This document shows positions 1 to 6,176 of a stretch of 10,615 bases of DNA, in pieces (position 1 is the stretch's first letter; each line of letters begins with the position of its first letter). The stretch comes from Planctomicrobium sp. (GTDB taxonomy: Bacteria; Planctomycetota; Planctomycetia; Planctomycetales; Planctomycetaceae), in NCBI GenBank assembly GCA_029259835.1, contig JAJDEL010000811.1, positions 1-10,615 of the forward strand, written 5' to 3'. The notes under the pieces are model-generated. The model did no database searches, was not told where the DNA came from, and saw only the letters and a list, made by a program, of their open reading frames with translations. The position numbers and the translations under genes are program-made.

Positions 1-2707
1 CTCGTTGAACAACAGCGCGGTAAATTTTCGCTAACCGCCGATCCTGATCGGTCCCGCGCGGGATTGAAACATCTTCCGGAATGAGTCCGTTCAGCAATCG
101 TTCTGAATTCTGAAAACAAATGAGCGTGTTGATGACCTGATGCAGGAGATAGAACTTCACTTGCAACTGAACGTCGTATTCAACGTTCCCATCGTGATCT
201 CCAAACGGTTCGGAAAGTTCCCGGTCCCAGAGGTTCTCCATCAGTTCGGCTAGATCGATCTGCCAGCGCTGTGCCTGACGGTGCCAGGCAACGATGGCTT
301 CAATCAGTTGAGCATCAAAGACTTCTTCGTTAGGACGTCTGAACATTTCTCCGGCGAGCGTTGCCGCTGCCATTTGCCAGAGTTGACCGACCGCATTCAA
401 AAACTTCAGCCTCGGTTCCAGTTCTCGGTTGAGAGACTCGAACTCACCGCTGCCCAGACCGAAGCCGCCTTCAACGGTGTTACCCCAGTTCCCATCTTCT
501 GCGCTGTCTTGAAACACCATGTCGTCGTAAGCTGCGCTAAACACATCGTCTTCGTCGTCTTCATCGTCAAGGTCGTCATCGCCTTCAAATTGACTGCCGA
601 AGAGGAGGTCGGTCGCCGTGGTCTCCTGAGAGTCGTCGACGTTGTTCCCAAAGATCGGCACTCCCCACCAATCTTCTGCGTTCGCTTCAAGAAAAGCGAA
701 CATGCGGCGGATCGAAGTTGCCTGTTGTTCGAAGGAGTACTCTTCGTTGTCGTCGCGTTGTTGACTACTGGTTTGGTCACTGGCATGATCACTTGAGGCG
801 AGTTTCATCCAGCGAATCAGTAACGAGAAAATCGAATGCTGGGGGCATTCAAAGCCGACATCATCGAGTTGACTCAGCCACTGCATGAGCAATCCCATGG
901 CAGCGACGTCGTCTTTTTTGTGGAGAAGAGAATCGACAACAAGTGCGTACGATTGGGCCGATTGAAACTTCTCGACGCGCTCTCGCCAGAACGAGATATC
1001 TCCAGCGGCCTCGCCCGCATTGCGCCATTCGCTCATGATTTCCGAGACGTGCGTCGCTGACTCCCAACTCTCTTGACCGTCGACATCCGGCAGCTCTTCG
1101 ATGACGTCGCTGCCGAATCGGTCCCACCAGTCAGCCAACCCCTGGTAAATGATGGAGATTTCCTCAGTCTTTCCAGCAAGCCCTTTTGAGCCTGCTTCAC
1201 TGAGCGTGCGAGAGAAGACGTTGAACACGGACTCCATTAAGCCTAAGAGTGTCTCAACGCGTGTGTCGGGTATCGCATCTTCACGTGCGGAAAAAAGTGG
1301 GTACTGACCCTGAAATCCTAAAATGTTCCAGGGGTCGATTAATGCTCCACATTCGACCCCACGCGTGATGAGTCGCGGAGTTTCGCGAAGCAAAGCGATC
1401 GCAGTTTCAACGTCGTTCTGATCGAGCGATTGGTGGATCGAGGCAATTGTGCATTCAATTTCTGTCTCGATACGAATCGAACACGCCGGGATTGCGTTTG
1501 CTTGATTTCGACTTGCTTCCGCGTATCCCATCGAGGCGTACAGGTGAGCCAACTCCCGATGCTGGACCTGACGTGCGCCGTAGCCTGCCAACTTCATATT
1601 GAGGTATTGGCGGACATGCCCGAACGGCTGCTGGGTCTTTTCGGCAACTGCGTTGAGACGTTCTGCTCGCTTGCCAGTCAGATTGTCCATGACTCGAGCG
1701 TAAAATTCATCTCGTCTCCGTGCGACAATTGGCAGGAGTGTCATCAGTGAAATCGTCGAGTCGTGCGTGTCAGGACCGGACCCGCTAATCGACGAGGCCA
1801 TTAACATTGTCCCGCACAATGCCGCCGCAGCATCGTACAAACGTTCCTTGCGCGAGATCTTGATTTTCTTATCGTTGATCCAGTCAAGCATTGCTTCGAG
1901 AACGATTCGACGAATCACAAACCGGCGATAATTTCCTTTGGAATCGATCTGATGTGGATCCCATTCCCCGAACATGTAGTTCGTTCTCTTGTAGACCGGA
2001 TTCAGGTGATCGTAAGCACGCATGTCGCACGAAAGTTCGACAAGATGGTCCACGTGAAAGTGGGCTTCTTCAAGCAAATCCTGCGGCGCGGAGTTTAGGA
2101 ATTCAATCGTATGCGTGATCAATTCAGCGTAAGGTCCAGCAGCGATTCCTGCACCAGGGATGTACAATGGCAACGGACGGTGTCGCTCGTGCCCATAGAT
2201 TTCCATCTTCCGACCGTTTTCCAAAACGGCGACGGGACGGTAACCAACAAAGTCATTGAGTGTCGCAAGTGCCGCTTCGAGAACGTCCTCTTTCTTCTCT
2301 TCCGAATCGCTTTGCGAGAGTACGGCTTCAAAGAACTTGCCGAGAAAAAACGGATTCTCCAGGTCGTCTTCGTCCAGATGGAATAGAAGGTCTCCCTGAA
2401 ACTTGCGATAAGCCGACAAGAGATCATCAACGACCAACGGGATCACTCGTTCGGCCTGGGATGTATCCGAAAAAGCAGATTCGGTCTCTGGAATCTTTTG
2501 CAGAGAATCCAGAAGCAGTTTTTTTAACTGCTGCGATTTGAATTCGTCATCGGGAAGTTGCTGCCAGATCGTACTCAGATTTTTGTAGAAGGAAGGCTCC
2601 GCGTTCCCGCTACTGAAATTGAGATACCCCAACACTTCACGAACCCCTGGGGTCGAAAGGTCGAGTTGAGAGCCAGTCTTGCTGGATCGTTTCTTCCGTG
2701 GTGCCAT
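1..2707 (-). CDS. Large hypothetical protein, N-terminal 902 residues (partial, runs off left edge)
   Basis: An uninterrupted frame of 902 codons starts at ATG 2705-2707 and is still open at base 1, so the C-terminus lies outside the window. The start is set by GAGGA seven bases upstream and by a basic N-terminus (MAPRKKRSSK). No signal peptide or membrane segment is visible, so it is probably cytoplasmic. I do not recognise a family. The protein looks mostly alpha-helical. Visible landmarks are a well-ordered block around residues 155-265 (GYRPVAVLENGRKMEIYGHE, then HFHVDH at 216-221 and FGEWDPHQID), a motif IDPWNILGFQGQYPLF near 456-472, tryptophan-rich helices after 500, and an aspartate/glutamate run (DDDLDDEDDEDD) near 709-721. 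Codon use (CGA, CGT and CGC for Arg) matches the other left-hand genes. It is transcribed divergently from the amidohydrolase. The reading frame is certain; the function is unknown. Confidence 0.85.
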   Translation of the reverse strand, partial: MAPRKKRSSKTGSQLDLSTPGVREVLGYLNFSSGNAEPSFYKNLSTIWQQLPDDEFKSQQLKKLLLDSLQKIPETESAFSDTSQAERVIPLVVDDLLSAYRKFQGDLLFHLDEDDLENPFFLGKFFEAVLSQSDSEEKKEDVLEAALATLNDFVGYRPVAVLENGRKMEIYGHERHRPLPLYIPGAGIAAGPYAELITHTIEFLNSAPQDLLEEAHFHVDHLVELSCDMRAYDHLNPVYKRTNYMFGEWDPHQIDSKGNYRRFVIRRIVLEAMLDWINDKKIKISRKERLYDAAAALCGTMLMASSISGSGPDTHDSTISLMTLLPIVARRRDEFYARVMDNLTGKRAERLNAVAEKTQQPFGHVRQYLNMKLAGYGARQVQHRELAHLYASMGYAEASRNQANAIPACSIRIETEIECTIASIHQSLDQNDVETAIALLRETPRLITRGVECGALIDPWNILGFQGQYPLFSAREDAIPDTRVETLLGLMESVFNVFSRTLSEAGSKGLAGKTEEISIIYQGLADWWDRFGSDVIEELPDVDGQESWESATHVSEIMSEWRNAGEAAGDISFWRERVEKFQSAQSYALVVDSLLHKKDDVAAMGLLMQWLSQLDDVGFECPQHSIFSLLIRWMKLASSDHASDQTSSQQRDDNEEYSFEQQATSIRRMFAFLEANAEDWWGVPIFGNNVDDSQETTATDLLFGSQFEGDDDLDDEDDEDDVFSAAYDDMVFQDSAEDGNWGNTVEGGFGLGSGEFESLNRELEPRLKFLNAVGQLWQMAAATLAGEMFRRPNEEVFDAQLIEAIVAWHRQAQRWQIDLAELMENLWDRELSEPFGDHDGNVEYDVQLQVKFYLLHQVINTLICFQNSERLLNGLIPEDVSIPRGTDQDRRLAKIYRAVVQR

Positions 2708-2753
2708 TTGATATTCCTCGCCCCGTGTGAGGTTTGAGGTCATTCTATTCTTT

Positions 2754-2783
2754 CCAAGACTTCTTGAGTAAAAAAGTTCTTGG
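2754..2783. promoter_or_regulatory. Imperfect hairpin in the leader of the large unknown gene
   Basis: CCAAGACTT (2754-2762) can pair with AAGTTCTTGG (2774-2783) with one bulged base, around an 11-base A-rich loop. On the minus strand it would lie in the 5' leader about 47-76 bases before the start codon at 2707, if transcription begins upstream of it. It could be a leader RNA structure or a protein-binding dyad. A terminator is unlikely because both flanking genes point away from it. Confidence 0.3.
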
Positions 2784-2810
2784 CTTTGTTTTATGATAGT
2801 CCTGCAAATC

Positions 2811-2829
2811 CTGTCCAGAACAGGTTCTG
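2811..2829. promoter_or_regulatory. Overlapping short dyads in the divergent promoter region
   Basis: CTGT-N5-ACAG (2811-2823) overlaps the tighter dyad CAGAAC-AG-GTTCTG (2816-2829). Both lie about 105-120 bases upstream of the minus-strand gene. Two-fold symmetry at this position suggests an operator. No regulator is encoded nearby in the window, and the spacing does not fit the standard LexA boxes (CTG-N10-CAG or GAAC-N4-GTTC). Confidence 0.25.
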
Positions 2830-2991
2830 ACTCAGGAATGCACGTACGGTCCATTGTGACGCAGTCTCAATCAGTGTGAAAGCGCTAATCTTTGCGAACT
2901 GCCGCCGATTTTCACATTTAGGTGGGATTCCCGTTGCTGGTTGCGTTCGTGCTCGCAAGGAAAGTACCCTCAGAGACTTCTGTCATTACTT

Positions 2992-3011
2992 AATGTGATC
3001 ATGATCATATT
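2992..3011. promoter_or_regulatory. CRP/FNR-like palindrome upstream of the amidohydrolase
   Basis: The core TGATCATGATCA (2996-3007) is a perfect 12-base palindrome and extends to a 20-base palindrome with a single mismatched pair. Read as TGTGA-N6-TCATA (2994-3009) it matches nine of the ten conserved positions of the CRP-type site TGTGA-N6-TCACA. It ends 30 bases before the ATG at 3042, a position where a bound regulator could overlap the promoter or the transcription start. This is inference from symmetry and position only. Confidence 0.4.
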
Positions 3012-3041
3012 TGCGAATTATTTAGAAACGGTAGACTGTCA

Positions 3042-4499
3042 ATGCCTCGAACTCGCGTTTTCACACGCATAACTTTCTTCTGCGCGATGACTTTCTCGCT
3101 TCTGGCAGTCGCGCAAGCTCAGGTGAAGCAAGATGCCCTCGCGAAAGTCAAAGCCACGGAAGAATTGGCCTGGAAGAATGCTGAGCAAATCTGGGAATGG
3201 GCCGAACCCGGCTATCAGGAAAAGCAATCCTCGGCTCTGCTCGCAGCCTGGCTGGAACAGGCAGGCTTCCGCATCGAGCACGGCGTCGCAAACATTCCCA
3301 CGGCGTTCACAGCAACGATTGGTGAAGGCAAACCGGTTCTGGCAATTCTGGGCGAGTTCGACGCTTTGCCTGGTCTGTCGCAAAGGTCTGTTCCGTATCA
3401 GGACAAGCCTGACGGGGGATACTACGGTCATGGTTGCGGACATCATCTGTTTGGAGTCGCCTCGGCAACTGCCGCGATTGCGCTTGCTGAACAGATCAAG
3501 TCTGGAAAATTAAAAGGGACGCTTCGGTTCTATGGATGTCCTGCTGAAGAAGGCGGAAGTGCGAAAGTTTTTCTGGCGCGGGCGGGTCTCTTTAGCGATG
3601 TCGACGCCGCGCTGCATTGGCATCCGAGTAGTCGCAATGCGGCAGGAGATCGCTCTTCGCTCGCACGGATTGCCGTCAAGTTTCGTTTCCACGGAAAGAG
3701 CGCACATGCCGCTGCCGCTCCGGATCAGGGACGCTCGGCGCTCGACGCCGTGGAACTGACAAACTTCGGAACTCAGTTGCTCAGAGAACATGTCCCCGAC
3801 GGCACGCGAATTCACTACATCATTACTTCTGGAGGCGATGCTCCGAATGTTGTTCCAAATTTTGCGGAAGTCTATTACTACGTTCGGCATCCCAGTTCCG
3901 ATGTCGTTCGTGAGGTTTACAAACGCGTCGTCAAATGCGCCGAGGCTGGCGCCCTCGGAACCGAAACTCGACTGGAAATTCACAACGAAGGAGGTATCGT
4001 CGAGATACTCCCGAACAACGCACTTTCGGAAGTGACGCGGAAAAATCTCGAAGAACTCAACGATCTCGGATACTCAAGTGAAGACCTGGAATTTGCTCTG
4101 AAATTGCAATCGACCCTGTCGGCTCCGAAATCGCTTGACTCGATCAAAACGGTGATCAACACCAGAGGCGAAACTGGTCAAGGTTCAACAGACGTCGGGG
4201 ATGTCTCCTGGAACGTCCCGACAACAGGCTTCAACGCGGCATGTTGGGTTCCAGGGACACCTGGTCATTCCTGGCAGGCAGTCGCCTGTGGAAAAACAAT
4301 GATTGCGAAAAACGGCATGATGCTCGCCGCTCGCGTTCTCACAGCCACCGCAGTCGACCTCTTCGAATCCCCTGAAGTCATTGCTCAAGGAAAACAAGAA
4401 CTCGCCCGCCGCCTCGGCGAAAGAAAATACAAACCCCTCGTCACGCCAGAACAGCAGCCACCGCTCGATTATCGCAAGAGGATGGGAGCATCGAAGTAG
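3042..4499 (+). CDS. Exported M20-family amidohydrolase, AbgB-like
   Basis: A zinc-type amidohydrolase of the M20 peptidase family, closest in my reading to AbgB, the B subunit of E. coli p-aminobenzoyl-glutamate hydrolase. Its 485 residues match AbgB's usual length of about 480. Visible family signatures are GEFDALPGLSQ (104-114), HGCGHH (130-135, metal ligands), FYGCPAEEGGSAK (163-175, catalytic Glu169/170), HWHP (192-195), SAHAAAAPDQGRSALDAV (220-237, dimerisation or lid region), STDVGDVSW (382-390) and TPGHSW (406-411, C-terminal ligand His). Unlike AbgB it begins with a signal peptide: a basic n-region, a hydrophobic stretch at about residues 10-24 and a probable cut after AQA (25-27), so it should act in the periplasm or outside. 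The Shine-Dalgarno is weak. No AbgA partner or transporter is adjacent, so hydrolysis of a peptide or N-acyl amino acid is as likely as folate-fragment cleavage. Confidence 0.93.
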   Translation: MPRTRVFTRITFFCAMTFSLLAVAQAQVKQDALAKVKATEELAWKNAEQIWEWAEPGYQEKQSSALLAAWLEQAGFRIEHGVANIPTAFTATIGEGKPVLAILGEFDALPGLSQRSVPYQDKPDGGYYGHGCGHHLFGVASATAAIALAEQIKSGKLKGTLRFYGCPAEEGGSAKVFLARAGLFSDVDAALHWHPSSRNAAGDRSSLARIAVKFRFHGKSAHAAAAPDQGRSALDAVELTNFGTQLLREHVPDGTRIHYIITSGGDAPNVVPNFAEVYYYVRHPSSDVVREVYKRVVKCAEAGALGTETRLEIHNEGGIVEILPNNALSEVTRKNLEELNDLGYSSEDLEFALKLQSTLSAPKSLDSIKTVINTRGETGQGSTDVGDVSWNVPTTGFNAACWVPGTPGHSWQAVACGKTMIAKNGMMLAARVLTATAVDLFESPEVIAQGKQELARRLGERKYKPLVTPEQQPPLDYRKRMGASK

Positions 4500-4550
4500 A
4501 GAATTTCTGAGGAACAAGCCGGAAGCCCGTTTCGGGAACTGAAATACATT

Positions 4551-4579
4551 TTGACATTTTTCTCCGTTTTCCATAAAGT
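4551..4579 (+). promoter_or_regulatory. Sigma-70-type promoter for the small secreted protein
   Basis: TTGACA (4551-4556) is a perfect -35 box. A spacer of exactly 17 bases separates it from TAAAGT (4574-4579), a 4-of-6 match to the -10 consensus. The expected start near 4586 gives a leader of about 55 bases before the GTG at 4641. This also argues against translation beginning at the TTG that is part of the -35 box. Confidence 0.6.
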
Positions 4580-4624
4580 ACCGTGTGGATTTGTGACGTT
4601 ATTCGATCTATACCAGGTTCAAAA

Positions 4625-4631
4625 AGAAGGA
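4625..4631 (+). promoter_or_regulatory. Ribosome binding site that fixes the GTG start at 4641
   Basis: AGAAGGA ends nine bases before GTG 4641-4643. No comparable site precedes the other in-frame candidates, apart from the adjacent TTG at 4644. Confidence 0.6.
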
Positions 4632-4640
4632 TTTCAAACA

Positions 4641-4985
4641 GTGTTGAGAGGGCGTTTTACAAAGCGACGGATTTTTTCACGGCTTTTGCCTATAATTGTC
4701 TCGCTTTGCGCATTTTCTATTTTGCCGCTTCCTCAACTTGTCGGAACGACATGGGCAGAGTCATCTGAGGCGGAATGTCCTTTTGAAGAGGACGGGGAGA
4801 GTTCTGAGGAAGAGTTGGTCGTCACGGCTTCGAATCGACGTCGGTTCAGAAACCATCACAGAGGAGTCAGTCTCTTTCATCGAACCAGTGACCACTCTCG
4901 CCAGATCGATTCTTACGGCAGTCGCCCAGCGGCGATCATCGGTCATCAGCTTGCCAATGGCCTCCGCGCACCGCTCGTCATTTAG
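4641..4985 (+). CDS. Small secreted hypothetical protein
   Basis: A 114-residue product with a GTG start (TTG at 4644 is an alternative). A basic N-terminus (LRGRFTKRRIFSR) leads into a hydrophobic helix (LLPIIVSLCAFSILPLPQL), typical of a signal peptide, with a possible cut after TWA. The mature part divides into an acidic half (ECPFEEDGESSEEELVVT), a strongly basic Arg/His middle (NRRRFRNHHRG) and a conserved-looking end (PAAIIGHQLANGLRAPLVI). It has one cysteine after the likely cut site. I do not recognise a characterised family. Short secreted proteins of this build, acidic then basic, are common in planctomycetes, so I think the gene is real. A matching promoter and ribosome site support this. 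Export is likely; the function is unknown. Confidence 0.6.
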   Translation: MLRGRFTKRRIFSRLLPIIVSLCAFSILPLPQLVGTTWAESSEAECPFEEDGESSEEELVVTASNRRRFRNHHRGVSLFHRTSDHSRQIDSYGSRPAAIIGHQLANGLRAPLVI

Positions 4986-5247
4986 GCTACGTATTATTGG
5001 GTGATTGTCTGTTTGAGCCAGTTCCCTGACATGATTGCGCGCCGAACGAACTCTTTGTCTCGGCTCATTGTTCTGTCAGGCAGGTTCATCTTTCCTTGAC
5101 ACACTGCATTGAACGTGCATCAGCACTTGCGAAATGCAATCTGGACACGTTCACCCACAATTCCACAAATTCCCATTCGTTGACACCATCGTCTCATTCC
5201 GTGCGCGAATATATTTTTGCTCAAATATCAGCTTGGAGATTTTTCTC
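4986..5247 (+). other. Leader region of the carbonic anhydrase
   Basis: This 262-base spacer has no convincing gene. Two TTGACA hexamers (5096-5101 and 5180-5185) are possible -35 boxes, but neither has a good -10 box 16-18 bases downstream; AATATA at 5208-5213 is too far from the second. A stem-loop listed separately lies between them. Confidence 0.4.
5110..5153. promoter_or_regulatory. Nested inverted repeat upstream of the carbonic anhydrase
   Basis: TGAACGTG (5110-5117) and CACGTTCA (5146-5153) form a perfect eight-base inverted repeat. Inside it TGCAT (5116-5120) can pair with ATGCA (5134-5138); the inner and outer stems share two bases. The element lies 95-138 bases before the start codon. 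It could be a leader RNA fold or a spaced operator controlling carbonic anhydrase expression. Confidence 0.35.
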
Positions 5248-5889
5248 ATGCAGAAGCTCGTAGAAGGTATTCACCAATTCCAGGATGGCGTGTTCAGTTC
5301 AAAGCAACGACTGTTTGAAACACTCGTTGAAGGACAACAACCGCTGGCGTTGTTTATCACATGCTCAGATTCGCGGATTGATCCGTCGCTACTGGCTCAA
5401 ACTGAACCGGGAGAGTTGTTCATTCTCCGGAACGCTGGCAACATTGTCCCGCCCTTTGGGGCAGTTGAAGGTGGCGAAGCTGCGACGATTGAGTACGCAG
5501 TCAGTGTCCTAGGAGTGAAAGACATCATTATCTGCGGTCATTCACACTGTGGAGCGATGGGCGGTTTGCTCAACCCACAGAACCTGGAGAGCCTTCCGGC
5601 TGTGCGTTCGTGGTTGTCCCATGCGGAATCGACTCACAAATTGATTGAGGAGAATTATTCTCATCTTACCGATCCGGAGGCGCGTTTGATGGCTGCAGTC
5701 GAAGAAAATGTTCTCGTCCAGATTGAGAATTTGCAGACGCATCCGACTGTCTCGGCGGCATTGGAGCAGAAGGCATTGAACCTGCATGGCTGGGTCTACA
5801 AATTCGAGACGGGAGAGGTCTTCGGTCACAACTTACAAGATGGTCAGTTTGTTTCGGTGACAGGATCGAGCTTCAACCCTACCTCGTGA
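5248..5889 (+). CDS. Beta-class carbonic anhydrase
   Basis: Catalyses reversible hydration of CO2 to bicarbonate, in the cytoplasm (no signal peptide). The zinc site is complete: Cys39 in CSDSR (39-43), with the Asp41/Arg43 dyad, and His98 with Cys101 in GHSHCGAM (97-104). Other beta-class hallmarks are [10 protein letters not shown] (56-65) and [19 protein letters not shown] (80-98). The length of 213 residues is normal. I chose ATG 5248 because GGAG (5235-5238) lies nine bases upstream and [11 protein letters not shown] is a typical beta-carbonic anhydrase opening. The in-frame ATG at 5134 would add 38 residues with no counterpart in the family and would make the leader dyad coding. It lies 287 bases before the SulP gene on the same strand. 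Carbonic anhydrases next to, or fused to, SulP transporters are a known association taken to mean bicarbonate transport, so this enzyme probably interconverts CO2 and HCO3- at the point of uptake. Confidence 0.96.
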   Translation: MQKLVEGIHQFQDGVFSSKQRLFETLVEGQQPLALFITCSDSRIDPSLLAQTEPGELFILRNAGNIVPPFGAVEGGEAATIEYAVSVLGVKDIIICGHSHCGAMGGLLNPQNLESLPAVRSWLSHAESTHKLIEENYSHLTDPEARLMAAVEENVLVQIENLQTHPTVSAALEQKALNLHGWVYKFETGEVFGHNLQDGQFVSVTGSSFNPTS

Positions 5890-6176
5890 AATGCCAGCAA
5901 TCTAAAGGGATGGAACGATGAGTATCACAAGTCAATCCTAGATTTTTCGTGCCAAAACATGGTGGAGGCAGTCGGCTTCAGTCTCACTGTTTCCGTTGGA
6001 TGTTTCGTAGCAGCGATCTTCGGTCACGTATGTGATTGACTCGGTTATCACCGTGGGGCTTACAGTGACAGGTTGTTTCTATTTCATTTTCGGCGTCATA
6101 GAGCTTGCCCGCGATCGGTTGTGGAACTTATGTCGCCCAACACAGAATCAAACTCAAAAAAATCACGGAATTTATA
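5890..6176 (+). other. Spacer between carbonic anhydrase and SulP with hydrophobic micro-frames
   Basis: No gene can be called firmly. Two short frames encode membrane-like peptides. ATG 5959 to TGA 6039 encodes 26 residues (MVEAVGFSLTVSVGCFVAAI and six more). GTG 6032 overlaps its end and encodes IDSVITVGLTVTGCFYFIFG and onward, running out of frame into the SulP gene. Neither has a good ribosome site. They could be the remains of a small membrane protein broken by a frameshift, or chance. No clear terminator or promoter separates the flanking genes, so co-transcription is possible. Confidence 0.3.

Larger units (their letters stand above)
2708..3041. other. Divergent intergenic region
   Basis: This 334-base gap separates two divergently transcribed genes and must hold both promoters. 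I see no convincing open reading frame. Besides the hairpin, dyad and palindrome listed separately, there is a spaced inverted repeat TGTGAAA (2875-2881) / TTTCACA (2910-2916). The half-sites TGTGA and TCACA recur here, in keeping with a CRP/FNR-type regulator, but no -35/-10 pair of good quality is visible. Confidence 0.5.

Noticed and set aside
2045..2062. HFHVDH in the giant protein, like the HxHxDH motif of metallo-beta-lactamases
   Set aside because: None of the other metallo-beta-lactamase motifs appear at suitable distances, and the surrounding sequence looks helical, not a strand-loop. Probably coincidence.
281..2541. Several plus-strand frames of 70-170 codons across the left region, and short minus-strand frames in other phases
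   Set aside because: They all lie inside the single 902-codon minus-strand frame, which has a good start signal and consistent codon use.
4526..4536. CCCG-TTT-CGGG dyad after the amidohydrolase as a terminator
   Set aside because: Only four base pairs with a three-base loop and no T-run directly after it; too weak to call.
5134..5247. Earlier in-frame ATG for the carbonic anhydrase
   Set aside because: It adds 38 residues not seen in the family, lacks a ribosome site, and runs through the leader dyad; ATG 5248 has a well-placed GGAG.
6105..6176. TTG start extending SulP by 24 residues
   Set aside because: No ribosome site, an unrelated N-terminal sequence, and an ATG at 6177 that gives a normal cytoplasmic N-terminus.
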